DNA from: Phaeobacter sp. HF9A
GTDB lineage: Bacteria > Pseudomonadota > Alphaproteobacteria > Rhodobacterales > Rhodobacteraceae
DNA: 33,267 nucleotides
Direction of reading: 5' to 3'
Assembly (NCBI RefSeq): GCF_011806385.1
Contig: NZ_JAATOX010000033.1
Coordinates: 1 to 33,267 of the forward strand
Shown one piece after another: positions 8,170 through 15,917 of this stretch. Each line of letters starts with the position of its first letter. Within the stretch, counting starts at the first letter, position 1. Made by a program: the position numbers and the translations under genes. The notes under the pieces are model-generated. The model was not told where the DNA came from and made no database searches. It saw only the letters and a program-made list of their open reading frames with translations.

Positions 8170-9663
8170 TCACTTCAGTTGCGACAGAAATTTATCGGCA
8201 ATCGTCACATGGTGGTCCTTGTTGTCAGGCGTCATCCGCTCTGCCGTACGGCACATCATGGCCCAACGCGGGTTCTTTGCCAGCGCATCTGAATGTTTGA
8301 AAATGAAACGCCAATACAACCCGTCCCAGACCTCCGTCCAAGGTCCTTTGTCCCAATGGCTCATTTTCCGTATGTAGTTTGAGCCGGAGAAGTAAGGCTT
8401 GGTGGTGATCAACCCGCCATCTGCGTGCTGGCTCATGGCGTAGACATTGGGAACCATGACCCAATCGCAACTGTCCACGAACATCTCCATGAACCAGCGG
8501 TAAATGTCGTCCGGGTCAATCTCGCACAGGAACATGAATCCGCCCAGCACCATCAGCCGCTCGATATGGTGGCAATACCCCGTCTCAAGCACGCGCCGGA
8601 TGGTGTCGTCTAGCGGGGCAATGCCGGTCGTGCCGTCATAGAAGCTGCGGGGCATCGGGCGGTGGTGGCCCCAATGGTTCGTGCGGCGCATGGGCACGCC
8701 GAGGTCGTCATAGGTGGCGCGCATAAATTCACGCCAACCGATGATTTGACGGAGAAAACCCTCCAGCGAATTCAAAGGGATATCCCTGCGCTCTGCATAG
8801 GCAAGCGTGCTGTCCAGCACCTGGCGCGGGGTTAGCAGCCCGATATTCAGCACAGGGGTCAGAATGGCATGCCAGAGCCAGCTTTCACCTTCGACAATCG
8901 CATCCTCAAAATCGCCAAACCGCTCAAGCCGCCGCTCAAGGAACTGATCGAACCAGGCGGTGGCAGCCGCGTGCGAGCTTGGATAGTAGAGCGTTTCCAA
9001 ACGGCCTGTCGCATTTGGGAATTGGGCAAGAACGCTTTCCTTCGCGGCCTCATCTATGGCGTCATGGGCGGGCCAATCCATCCAGGGCAAGCTTTCTAGC
9101 AACGCCTTTGGCACCTTCTTGCGGTTGTCTTCGTCAAAGCTCCATTTCCCGCCTCGGGGTTCGTCCCCCTCCATCAGCACGCCCAGACGGCGACGCTGGC
9201 TTTTATAGAAATCCGCCATGAACCAGCGCTTGCGGCCTTGCGACCATTCACGATTGTCGGCCGGGCTGTTCAGAAAGCCGGGAGACGGCAGGAAATCAAG
9301 CGCGATCCCCGTGTCATCGGCGGCCCCACGAAGGCGACGTTCGGCAATGAAATCAACCGGGTCGGCCATCACCGCTTCTGTGATTCCTTGCTCCCTTAGG
9401 CTCTGGAACAGCCGCAGGCAGGCCCCTTCTTGCCCGTCATAGGCAAAGATCTCGGCGTTCAAACCTTGTTTCACCAGCCCCTGCTGAAAGCGCGCCATAC
9501 TGGCCCGGTGCAACCAGAGCTTCTGACGATGCATATTAACCGGATATTGCGGATCGCCAAAAAACAGCGGGTCTTCGAAAAGCACCACCTGGCTGACAGG
9601 GTCAAGCAGGGCCGGATGATCGGAAAACAGCTGATTTGGCAGCAGGATGGCGGCTCTAGTCAT
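8170..9663 (-). CDS. Cryptochrome/photolyase-related protein (FeS-BCP/CryB-like, COG3046) without Fe-S ligands
   Basis: A 497-residue flavoprotein of the bacterial (6-4) photolyase / cryptochrome B group. The N-terminal Rossmann-like part (residues 1-150) is typical. The FAD-binding helical part has LNSLEGFLRQIIGWREFMRA, TGYCHHIERLMVLGGFMF at 361-378, and a PNVYAMSQHADGGLITTKPY segment. In classical members the next stretch carries C-x2-C-x12-C for a 4Fe-4S cluster. Here the stretch after SGSNYIRKMS (426-435) reads HWDKGPWTEVWDGLYW with no cysteine, and the fourth ligand position just before TGYCHH also seems lost. DNA repair by light is the family role; a cryptochrome-like sensory role is possible. 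Start ATG 9663 follows AAGGTGAG; GTG 9678 is an alternative. DUF2256 lies just upstream. Confidence 0.9.
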   Translation of the reverse strand: MTRAAILLPNQLFSDHPALLDPVSQVVLFEDPLFFGDPQYPVNMHRQKLWLHRASMARFQQGLVKQGLNAEIFAYDGQEGACLRLFQSLREQGITEAVMADPVDFIAERRLRGAADDTGIALDFLPSPGFLNSPADNREWSQGRKRWFMADFYKSQRRRLGVLMEGDEPRGGKWSFDEDNRKKVPKALLESLPWMDWPAHDAIDEAAKESVLAQFPNATGRLETLYYPSSHAAATAWFDQFLERRLERFGDFEDAIVEGESWLWHAILTPVLNIGLLTPRQVLDSTLAYAERRDIPLNSLEGFLRQIIGWREFMRATYDDLGVPMRRTNHWGHHRPMPRSFYDGTTGIAPLDDTIRRVLETGYCHHIERLMVLGGFMFLCEIDPDDIYRWFMEMFVDSCDWVMVPNVYAMSQHADGGLITTKPYFSGSNYIRKMSHWDKGPWTEVWDGLYWRFIFKHSDALAKNPRWAMMCRTAERMTPDNKDHHVTIADKFLSQLK

Positions 9664-9726
9664 GAGGCGTTCGCTCACCTTCGTTTCGCTCTGCGGGGTT
9701 TGGGACGTCAGAAAATGCGCCCGTCA

Positions 9727-9861
9727 TTATGATGTCCTGCAACGTTTGGAACAGTATTTCACCGCGTCCCAGACCTTTTCCCATTTCTTGCGCCAGGCAA
9801 AGGGGCGACCACAGGCGGGGCAGATCTTCTGGGGCAAATCCGATTTCTTTTGGTGTTTCAC
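9727..9861 (-). CDS. DUF2256 small zinc-finger-like protein
   Basis: A 44-codon gene. The product has CPACGRPFAWRKKWEKVWDA followed by VKYCSKRC, giving a C-x2-C and a C-x3-C pair, which is the complete DUF2256 domain. The start is GTG at 9859-9861 (minus strand); GGGAGA lies a few bases upstream and an in-frame stop lies about ten codons upstream, so the gene cannot be much longer. DUF2256 is often found beside or fused to photolyase/cryptochrome-related genes. Here it ends 63 bp before the photolyase start, so the two probably form an operon. The function is unknown; the paired cysteines suggest zinc binding. A longer frame (9656-10036, minus) runs over this region in another phase and is judged spurious. 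Confidence 0.88.
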   Translation of the reverse strand: MKHQKKSDLPQKICPACGRPFAWRKKWEKVWDAVKYCSKRCRTS

Positions 9862-10036
9862 GACGTCTCTCCCAAAACAGGCTCAATTGGTCAGCGCCTT
9901 CCGGTGAAGGCACCATGCCTCCAGACCGCCCTTTCCGGCGCGCATGTTTGGTCACGATCCCCTCGGCCTGAGCGGTCCACGCAGCCCGGCGCCGGCCCTC
10001 CCGGATCTTTTCAAGCGCGGCTGTTGCGGCGGCCAT

Positions 10037-10411
10037 ATGCTAAGGAATTGATCCGAAGCAGACCCCGCCAAGCCCCTATCGCGCAGGCCAAATCTGCAGA
10101 ACGCAGACCTCGTTTGAACCAAACAACGTGCATGAGCCTTCCACCTCTAGCGGTCAATTTCATCAATTACGTCCGCCGGCCAGGATCAGATCACAAAACT
10201 ATCGCAGTAAAGATCGTGTTTCACCAACAGTGTTGCCGCTAAGGTATTGGCCCACGCGATCTATTTTGACCGTTTCCATCAGCCTGAGGCCATTTCGCCG
10301 TTGCGCGAGGGGAGAGATCCTCCCCACGGCAAGATGGAGAAATATCCATATGTGTGGCTGCGCGCCCAGCCGGTATGAAACGCGGGCAAATCGTTAAACA
10401 GGGATAAGATC
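10037..10411. other. Gene-free stretch upstream of the exported-protein block
   Basis: About 375 bp with no convincing coding region; the frame at 10128-10397 has no recognisable sequence character. It separates the minus-strand photolyase operon from the plus-strand exported-protein block and must hold their promoters. TTGACC at 10266-10271 could be a -35 element but no matching -10 is obvious. Confidence 0.4.
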
Positions 10412-10603
10412 GTGAAGTTCACAACAATTCTCGCAACTCTTGCGCTGACGCTTTCCGCGCCTGCCTTTGCGCAGGACGCCAAAGGAGCCGAAAAGCAAAG
10501 CGCGCCCGCCTCCGCTGCGGACACCCAGGAACGCGCCACCGGCAACGGTAAGGGCACCCGGGCAACCACGCGCCAAATCTCGGCGCAGGTGGACTTGATG
10601 TAA
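10412..10603 (+). CDS. Small secreted protein, unknown function
   Basis: A 63-residue product starting with GTG. Residues 1-20 form a clean signal peptide (MKFTTILATLALTLSAPAFA, with cleavage likely before QDAKG). The mature part is about 43 residues, rich in Ala, Lys, Thr and Gln, without cysteine and without a recognisable fold. AGGGA lies about 8 bp upstream of the GTG. It is the first gene of a same-strand series of exported or membrane proteins that runs to 17824. I do not recognise the family. A real gene is supported by the signal peptide; a remnant of a longer gene cannot be excluded. Confidence 0.5.
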   Translation: MKFTTILATLALTLSAPAFAQDAKGAEKQSAPASAADTQERATGNGKGTRATTRQISAQVDLM

Positions 10604-10610
10604 ACGATGG

Positions 10611-10688
10611 TTTGCTGCGCAGGTTGAGAGCCGAAAGGTGCAATTTCCTGCCTCGTTTGTCCCTGGCGGACGACGCCTGCGCAGCAAA
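10611..10688. repeat. 13-bp perfect inverted repeat with 52-base spacer
   Basis: TTTGCTGCGCAGG at 10611-10623 is the exact reverse complement of CCTGCGCAGCAAA at 10676-10688. It lies in the 190-bp gap between the small secreted protein and the next gene. The transcript could fold into a long-armed structure, either a terminator or attenuator lacking a U-tract or part of a small RNA. No family is recognised. Confidence 0.6.
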
Positions 10689-10793
10689 GCAATATTTGAA
10701 CCGCGCAAACTGCTCTCCTGGCTTCGGAATTGTCCCGAACCGAACAGTCGGCAGCCCTTTTCAAAAGACTTTTTGAGTATCTGAGCCTCGCCA

Positions 10794-11363
10794 ATGAAAA
10801 TCGACCTGAACCAACCTGATCGCCTGATCCTGAAGGGCACAACCAGCGTAATTTCGGCTGTATTGTGCGTGATCTTTCTTGTCGTACTGGGGCTCGGCCT
10901 GAGCGCGGCCATTGCCGGTGTCACCGCTGGCTGGGGCATCGCTGCGGGGAGTGTTTTCATTGGCGGGGGTATTTTATGGCTGGTTTACCACAAGACAGAA
11001 GTTGTGTTTGACCGCGCCAGCAACCTGCTGACGCTGCGCAAGACCATGCTGCATGGAACCCGTGAGGAAAACATCGCGCTGGAGAATGTAAAACAGGCCG
11101 ATGTGGATCTGAAACGCAACGATCGCAGCAACAACCGCCTACACGCCAGCTATACCTACCGGCTGTGTGTGGTGACGGGGGCTGCCCAGAACCGGCACCG
11201 TGTTGCCTTGTCCCATGGCTATACGACAAGCAAACGCCATCTTCTGACGGCGCAGAAAATCAATGATTGGCTGGGGGTCCCCGACGCGCCAATCGCGGTT
11301 GGCCCCAGCATGGCTGATGTGGCCGAGGTGATCAAAACCTTGGGTTTTGGCAAAGCCTCCTGA
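10794..11363 (+). CDS. Two-TM membrane protein of unknown function
   Basis: A 189-residue protein. Two adjacent hydrophobic helices occur at about residues 17-40 and 43-66, after a short polar N-terminus. The following part (KTEVVFDRASNLLTLRKTML, then a segment with several beta-strand-like stretches) resembles the PH-like soluble domains that follow twin helices in many small bacterial membrane proteins, but I do not recognise a named family. The ORF lies 34 bp upstream of the TMEM43-like gene and is probably co-transcribed with it. The ribosome binding site is weak. A joint role in the membrane with the TMEM43-like protein is an inference from position only. Confidence 0.7.
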   Translation: MKIDLNQPDRLILKGTTSVISAVLCVIFLVVLGLGLSAAIAGVTAGWGIAAGSVFIGGGILWLVYHKTEVVFDRASNLLTLRKTMLHGTREENIALENVKQADVDLKRNDRSNNRLHASYTYRLCVVTGAAQNRHRVALSHGYTTSKRHLLTAQKINDWLGVPDAPIAVGPSMADVAEVIKTLGFGKAS

Positions 11364-11396
11364 TCTGAATATCAAACACTTTCAAAGGCTTAAAAC

Positions 11397-12578
11397 GTGT
11401 CTCATTTTACTGAAACAACACAGGTTGGCCTGTTCTCCCGGCTGAAAAATGCGTTCAGGGGCATCGGGATCGGGATCGGCTTTATTGGCATCGCGGTATA
11501 TTTTCTGTTCTGGAACGAAGGCAACGCGGTCCGCACCGCGCGCGCCCTGGCCGAAGGCGCCGGGCAGGTTGTGTCCGTCGACAGCGCCAAGCTGGATCCG
11601 GCGAATGAGGGGCAGCTGGTTCACATCAATGGCCCGCTTAGCCTTGCGGCGCCGCTGGCGGACATAGCGCTGAACGTGACCGGCCCTGCGCAGGCGGTGC
11701 GCCTGGAGCGCAAGGTCGAGCAGTTTGCCTGGATCGAAGAGAAACAAAGCACCACAGAGACGAAACTGGGTGGCGGGCAGGAAAAGACCACGCAATATAC
11801 TTATCGTATGGATTGGACGGATGCCCCCGCCAGTGGCGCAAAGTTTCGGCTGCCGGAGGGGCATCTGAACCCGCCCTTACCGATCAAATCAAAAGTTATC
11901 CGCCAGCCAGAAGGCACCATCGGGGCCTTTAGCGTGAATGATGAGATCTCTGATCTGGGGGGCGCCACACCCATGCAGCTCACCGTTGCACAGGCAGAGG
12001 ACATCACCGATGCGCTGTCTCTGGATCATGCGCCAAAGCTGGTCGCGGGGCAGCTGGTCACCAGCAACGATATCACGGCGCCGCAACTTGGCGATCTGAG
12101 AGTGAGCTATCAGGCCTCCACCATCGACGCGGCCAGTGTGGTCGGTGTGCAGCGCAGCGGTGCGCTGGTGCCCTATACCGCGCAAAACGGGCGCGAGATC
12201 TACCTGGTCGAAGGCGGCTACAAGACCGCAGATGAAATGTTCCAGACGGCGGTTCGCGTCAACACATTCAAGACCTGGATGCTGCGTATCGGTCTGATGG
12301 TGCTGTTGTTTCTGGGCTTCAAGGCGCTGTTCGGCGTGGTCGATGTCATCGCCAGCATTCTGCCCTTCCTGGGCTGGATCACCGCCTCTGTGACCTCGCT
12401 GATCAGCCTCGCCCTGACGCTGGTTGTCGGCGGCACAACGATGGCGATCGCCTGGGTCTACTTCCGTCCGTTTCTGGCGCTGGCGATCCTTGCCGTGGCG
12501 TTGGGCGGCGCTGGCTTTACCGCCTACCGGCTGCGCAAATCGGCACCCAAGACGCCTGAGACACCCCAGACACCCTGA
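11397..12578 (+). CDS. TMEM43 family membrane protein
   Basis: A 393-residue homologue of eukaryotic TMEM43/LUMA. The topology fits the family: one helix near the N-terminus (residues about 22-41, ending FLFWNEGNAVRTARALAEG), a large extracytoplasmic region to about residue 290, then three or four helices at the C-terminus (about 296-385). The motif FWNEGNAVRTARAL and the later QFAWIEEK / TYRMDWTD pattern are characteristic. The GTG start at 11397 follows AAAGGC. In animals TMEM43 is an inner-nuclear-membrane/ER protein; in bacteria its role is unsettled. It sits directly upstream of the four-cysteine exported protein array with a 33-bp gap, and it may be the membrane partner of those proteins, which is an inference. 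Confidence 0.88.
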   Translation: MSHFTETTQVGLFSRLKNAFRGIGIGIGFIGIAVYFLFWNEGNAVRTARALAEGAGQVVSVDSAKLDPANEGQLVHINGPLSLAAPLADIALNVTGPAQAVRLERKVEQFAWIEEKQSTTETKLGGGQEKTTQYTYRMDWTDAPASGAKFRLPEGHLNPPLPIKSKVIRQPEGTIGAFSVNDEISDLGGATPMQLTVAQAEDITDALSLDHAPKLVAGQLVTSNDITAPQLGDLRVSYQASTIDAASVVGVQRSGALVPYTAQNGREIYLVEGGYKTADEMFQTAVRVNTFKTWMLRIGLMVLLFLGFKALFGVVDVIASILPFLGWITASVTSLISLALTLVVGGTTMAIAWVYFRPFLALAILAVALGGAGFTAYRLRKSAPKTPETPQTP

Positions 12579-12611
12579 TTTTTCAACCTATTCCACGTGA
12601 CAGGACACATA

Positions 12612-13079
12612 ATGAAACACTTCTACCTTTCGATTGCGATGATGTTTGGCGCTGGCACGCTTCAGGCCGGTCAATTCTGCGAACTTGACGGCACCGAAAT
12701 GTTCACATGCACCCTCAAAGGAGGCACCCAGGGGGTCGAGGTCTGCAACGCGGTATGGGCCGACGGCACAAAGGCTGCCTATGGGTTCTTCAAATCCAAC
12801 GGCACGGTCGAAAAGGAGATCCTGCAGGACATGGCGCCCATCACCGCCACGCCCTGGAATGGCATGGGCAATTTCATGAGCGAATCCGTGACCTTTGAAG
12901 GGGGCGGTGGCTACGCTTATGAAGTCTGGTGGGGCAGCGAGCAAAGCGCAGGTGCCACCGAGATGGGTGGCATCAATGTGCTGAAAAACGGCGCGCTGAT
13001 TGCTGACATTCGCTGTGACGCGGGGACTGTGAACAGCGACCTGACGTCGCTCATCGAGCTGATCGAAGCGGCGCAATAA
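12612..13079 (+). CDS. Exported four-cysteine module protein, paralogue 1
   Basis: A 155-residue exported protein. The signal peptide spans about residues 1-19 (MKHFYLSIAMMFGAGTLQA). The mature protein is a single module with Cys23, Cys33 and Cys45 spaced C-x9-C-x11-C, an aromatic/Gly-rich middle (SVTFEGGGGYAYEVWWG), and a fourth Cys135 followed by an acidic/hydrophobic tail. The same cysteine plan is found in the products starting at 13091, 14578, 15009 and 15917, so these are diverged paralogues. Start ATG 12612 is chosen because AGGACA precedes it and the signal peptide begins there; GTG 12597 is the alternative. Two periplasmic disulfides are likely. The function is unknown. Confidence 0.82.
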   Translation: MKHFYLSIAMMFGAGTLQAGQFCELDGTEMFTCTLKGGTQGVEVCNAVWADGTKAAYGFFKSNGTVEKEILQDMAPITATPWNGMGNFMSESVTFEGGGGYAYEVWWGSEQSAGATEMGGINVLKNGALIADIRCDAGTVNSDLTSLIELIEAAQ

Positions 13080-13090
13080 AGGTTCGTCCC

Positions 13091-13963
13091 ATGCAGCGTT
13101 TTCTCTCATCGACGACAGCCGCGTTGATGCTCGCCGGTTGGACCAGCGCCGCCATGGCGCAATCCGTTTGTGACGGTGAAGTCCTGTTCCAATGCGCGAC
13201 AGACAATGCGGATTTTCGGGAACAGATCACCGTTTGCGCTCAGGAACGGAGCTATTCCCTGACCCGTCATGCGCTGTCGTCAGGCGAGATGTACTATGAC
13301 ACGCCCCTGATCGCGGATGCCGACACCACATGGTTTCGCTGGTCCGAGGGCGATCAGGCGCAGGTGGAAATCGGGTTCTGGAGCACGGACCTGGCAGAGC
13401 CCGTGACCCTGCATGTGGACCTGCCATGGGATGACGTGAACGAAACGGTTGCCGATACGGGCGCGTATGACATGTGGCTGCAATCCCCGCATTGGCGCGC
13501 GCGTGTTGATCAAACCCTCTGCGCGTCTGGCACGGTTTACGCCGCGCCCGAGGGGCTTTGGCCTCCCCAGAATGCGCGGGGCCCGATCGGAACGTTTTTT
13601 TCCCAGGATGAAATCATACCTCGCGTTGACACGGTGGGCGTGGCACGAGTGTCTGACACGGTGGGCGTGGCACGGGTGACTGACACGGTGGGCGTGGCAC
13701 GGGTGACTGACACGGAAACGAGCCCAGAAGGCGTGCCGGTCTATTCCTCAGCGCGCCCTTCGGCCGCGACCCCGATCTGGTGGATGCTACAACCTGGCGA
13801 AACCGTTGATATCATTGATCGTGAAAATGACTTCATCGCGGTTGCCATCCCGACAAACGGCCTGAGCGGGTGCGTCTTGCGTCCCGAAGACCTTGGCAAG
13901 CCCTACACGGGCCCCTGCGCCACCGGATGGGTCGACGGCGTCTATCTTCAGAAAATCCAATAA
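13091..13963 (+). CDS. Exported four-cysteine module protein with in-frame repeats and SH3-like tail, paralogue 2
   Basis: A 290-residue exported protein. The signal peptide (to about residue 24, ending AAMAQ) is followed by the shared module with Cys27, Cys35, Cys49 (C-x7-C-x13-C) and Cys144. Residues 180-206 are three copies of a nine-residue unit DTVGVARV[ST], coded by a 27-bp tandem repeat. The C-terminal 75 residues look like an SH3-type domain: MLQPGETVDIIDRENDFIAV, two further cysteines, and GPCATGWVDGVYL at the end. The ORF begins 11 bp after paralogue 1. The repeat probably acts as a variable linker between the two domains. Role unknown; SH3-like tails in exported proteins often bind cell-wall or peptide ligands. 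Confidence 0.8.
   Translation: MQRFLSSTTAALMLAGWTSAAMAQSVCDGEVLFQCATDNADFREQITVCAQERSYSLTRHALSSGEMYYDTPLIADADTTWFRWSEGDQAQVEIGFWSTDLAEPVTLHVDLPWDDVNETVADTGAYDMWLQSPHWRARVDQTLCASGTVYAAPEGLWPPQNARGPIGTFFSQDEIIPRVDTVGVARVSDTVGVARVTDTVGVARVTDTETSPEGVPVYSSARPSAATPIWWMLQPGETVDIIDRENDFIAVAIPTNGLSGCVLRPEDLGKPYTGPCATGWVDGVYLQKIQ
13628..13708 (+). repeat. 27-bp tandem repeat, three copies, in frame
   Basis: Three consecutive 27-bp units begin with GACACGGTGGGCGTGGCACG at 13628, 13655 and 13682; a fourth starts (GACACGG at 13709) and breaks off. Units 2 and 3 are identical, and unit 1 differs by a few bases at its end. The period is a multiple of three, so copy-number change would keep the frame and change linker length. 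Confidence 0.95.
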
Positions 13964-13980
13964 CACCGCAGGCATGCGGC

Positions 13981-14002
13981 GCGTGGCCTCCTTGGGCCAC
14001 GC
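13981..14002. terminator. Hairpin between paralogue 2 and the YARHG-like gene
   Basis: GCGTGGCC at 13981-13988 pairs perfectly with GGCCACGC at 13995-14002 around a six-base loop. There is no U-tract, so an RNA-processing or attenuation element inside the operon is more likely than a full terminator. Confidence 0.45.
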
Positions 14003-14038
14003 CATGGAAACGATCACAGCTGTCCAAGGAGACGACAG

Positions 14039-14581
14039 ATGAAAACCCTCTTTCTAACCGCCGCGCTGGTCTGCGCTGCCGGCACTGCAAGCGCCCTGTG
14101 CGAGGACGCGTGGTATTTGCGGAACATGGCCTTCGACAGGGCGGGCTATTGCTTTGGCTCCCCCCTGGGCAAGTCGGTTTTTGACGCCAGCTGTTCGACG
14201 AAATCCCCCACCTTGAACGACTGGGATCAGCGTATGGTGAGCGCGCATAAAAAACTGGAAGCCAGCTACAGCTGCAAGATCAATACCAAGGCGCGCCATT
14301 TGGCCTCCTCCTTGATCGGCAAGCTGGATGATGTCGATCTGTTGCCGACCCTGTCGCAGTTCGAATCCTCCTGTGTCGGCTACACGGGCGCCCCGATCAC
14401 CCTGACCAGCGGCATCGGCATGCGTGACAGCTATCCGACGGGCACCATCGAGAGCGGCGCCACGGTGAACTTCCGGTTTGAACCTTGGGGCGGGTTTGAA
14501 TTCGTTGAGACCGAGACAGGCGCAGGCTGGATCCCCGAAGGATCAGTCAGCCCCGATGACTGCGTTGCTTTTGCAGGATGA
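14039..14581 (+). CDS. Exported YARHG/DUF4453-like protein with SH3-like tail
   Basis: A 180-residue exported protein. The signal peptide ends near residue 19 (CAAGTASA). The first domain contains WYLRNMAFDRAGYCFGSPLG at about residues 25-44, which resembles the RN-x3-[AD]R-x-GY-x-F core of YARHG-type domains and the cysteine-containing DUF4453 family common in Rhodobacteraceae. The rest (from about residue 117) resembles the SH3-like tails of its neighbours, ending ETETGAGWIPEGSV. It does not have the four-cysteine module, so it is an unrelated member placed inside the array. AAGGAG lies 8-9 bp upstream. Its stop overlaps the start of the next gene (ATGA), which implies translational coupling. 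YARHG domains are thought to act in the cell envelope. Confidence 0.78.
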   Translation: MKTLFLTAALVCAAGTASALCEDAWYLRNMAFDRAGYCFGSPLGKSVFDASCSTKSPTLNDWDQRMVSAHKKLEASYSCKINTKARHLASSLIGKLDDVDLLPTLSQFESSCVGYTGAPITLTSGIGMRDSYPTGTIESGATVNFRFEPWGGFEFVETETGAGWIPEGSVSPDDCVAFAG

Positions 14582-15006
14582 CCGGCGTCATGCGTTCTTC
14601 TCTGTTTTGTGCCCTGGCCTTTGCGCCCGTTGTTGCTCATGCGGACTGCCTGCCCGCTGAAACCCTCGCCCTCTCATGTGCCTTGCCGAGCGGCGGGCTG
14701 TTGGAGCTGTGCTGGACTCCCCAAGAGGCCCGCCTGGCCTATGACAAAGAGCCCGGCCTTCCCGCCGAAGTCAGCGTTCCCTTGGGAGATGTGACAGGGC
14801 TTACCGCGAGCGACTGGGCCTCCTCCACACTCCGCGGCATTGGGGCGAGCTATGAGGTTTACCTCTCTGGAGGGGTGGCAGGCATGAACCTGATCCGCGA
14901 CGACGGGGGCACCACTTCCTATGCCTGCGCAAGCGGCACGGCGAATGGCTCGCTTGCCGCGCTCAATGATGCGGCGCTTTACGCCCCCACGACAAAGGAG
15001 AATTAG
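14578..15006 (+). CDS. Exported four-cysteine module protein, paralogue 3
   Basis: A 142-residue exported protein made of the module alone. The signal peptide runs to about residue 22 (ending VVAHA). Cys24, Cys34 and Cys45 follow the C-x9-C-x10-C plan, and the fourth cysteine is Cys117 in SYACASG. The start overlaps the stop of the previous gene by four bases (ATGA), a sign of translational coupling; ATG 14590 is a second possible start. The following paralogue begins after two bases. The spacing Cys3 to Cys4 is the shortest of the five (72 residues). No function is known. Confidence 0.78.
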   Translation: MTGVMRSSLFCALAFAPVVAHADCLPAETLALSCALPSGGLLELCWTPQEARLAYDKEPGLPAEVSVPLGDVTGLTASDWASSTLRGIGASYEVYLSGGVAGMNLIRDDGGTTSYACASGTANGSLAALNDAALYAPTTKEN

Positions 15007-15008
15007 AC

Positions 15009-15917
15009 GTGCGATCATTTCTGACAGTATTCGGCGCCAGCCTGCTGTGCTCTGCGGGCATGGCACAGGCCTTTTGCGACGATATTCTGGCGACACAGGT
15101 GCTGTGTCTCACCGAGGACGCGGACGAAATCAAAGTCTGCGCCAGTCAGCACCCGGAAACAGGAGATCCTGTCTTGGAACTCCATGTGACACCTCAGATC
15201 TCGGATGGCCCGATCTTCCAGCTGGCCGCCGATGTGCCCTTTGGCATGACGCCGGGCACGGGGGGATTTCCGTGGGACGTGTATGAATTTTCCTTTGTGC
15301 ATGAGGGCGGCAGGGCCGTTCTTGGTATAAAAACAGCGATGGACACCACAGACACGTCCGACGCAGAGATTTGGCTGGACCTGTTCGGACGCGGAACCGC
15401 GCCGGACCGCAGCCTCGCTTGCATGCAACCAGCCCTGAGCGCGGAAATCCCGAACCTCTTGGCGTTACGACGGGTGTCCATGAACAGCATGCGCACCGGC
15501 CCAAGCGCCGAGAGCGCTGCCTTCTACCAGCCCAGCAAACCCATTACCGGAGCCACGCCCTACGGCAGTTATGACTGTCGCGAGGTCGCCGGCGTGTTGA
15601 GCAATGAAGGCACCGAAAACGGACAAATCGCGCTCTACGCCGCGCCGACAGATGACGCAGCGATCCTGGGCTATGCATTCCCGTCCGACCTCGGATCCGC
15701 TTTCGAGTGCGCCTTTGAGGACGGCTATTCCGGCGTCATCTGGATTGATCCCGAAAAAGGCGATGGCGCGGGGGGCTATATGGCCCAGCTCGACTATGAC
15801 GAACGGCTCGCGGCATGCTCAATGACGCCCGAAGACTGGCCGCCAAACATGGTCTATTGGGGCAAATGCTCCAGCGCCTGGGTCAAGCAGGGCAATCTCG
15901 CGGGTTTCGGGGGCTGA
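15009..15917 (+). CDS. Exported four-cysteine module protein with C-terminal Cys-rich tail, paralogue 4
   Basis: A 302-residue exported protein. It starts with GTG; the signal peptide ends near residue 21 (SAGMAQA). The module has Cys23, Cys33, Cys44 (C-x9-C-x10-C) and Cys138, with the middle segment VYEFSFVHEGGRAVLGIKTA resembling the equivalent part of paralogue 5. Residues from about 190 form a second region with five or more cysteines and the ending GKCSSAWVKQGNL, which matches the ends of paralogues 2 and 5 (G-x-C-x2-[GA]-[WF]-V) and suggests an SH3-like fold. Its stop codon overlaps the start of paralogue 5 (TGATG). Function unknown. Confidence 0.8.
   Translation: MRSFLTVFGASLLCSAGMAQAFCDDILATQVLCLTEDADEIKVCASQHPETGDPVLELHVTPQISDGPIFQLAADVPFGMTPGTGGFPWDVYEFSFVHEGGRAVLGIKTAMDTTDTSDAEIWLDLFGRGTAPDRSLACMQPALSAEIPNLLALRRVSMNSMRTGPSAESAAFYQPSKPITGATPYGSYDCREVAGVLSNEGTENGQIALYAAPTDDAAILGYAFPSDLGSAFECAFEDGYSGVIWIDPEKGDGAGGYMAQLDYDERLAACSMTPEDWPPNMVYWGKCSSAWVKQGNLAGFGG

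Noticed and set aside
9656-10036. A 126-codon minus-strand frame upstream of the photolyase
   Set aside because: It overlaps the complete DUF2256 gene in another phase and also the photolyase start, has no ribosome binding site at 10036 and no recognisable family. The part above 9862 could be a small gene but cannot be supported.
10128-10397. Plus-strand 89-codon frame in the gap before the exported block
   Set aside because: No ribosome binding site, no signal peptide, irregular composition; treated as chance.
15815-15916. N-terminal extension of paralogue 5
   Set aside because: It would place the signal peptide internally and overlap the previous gene by 100 bp; the TGATG overlap at 15917 is the natural start.
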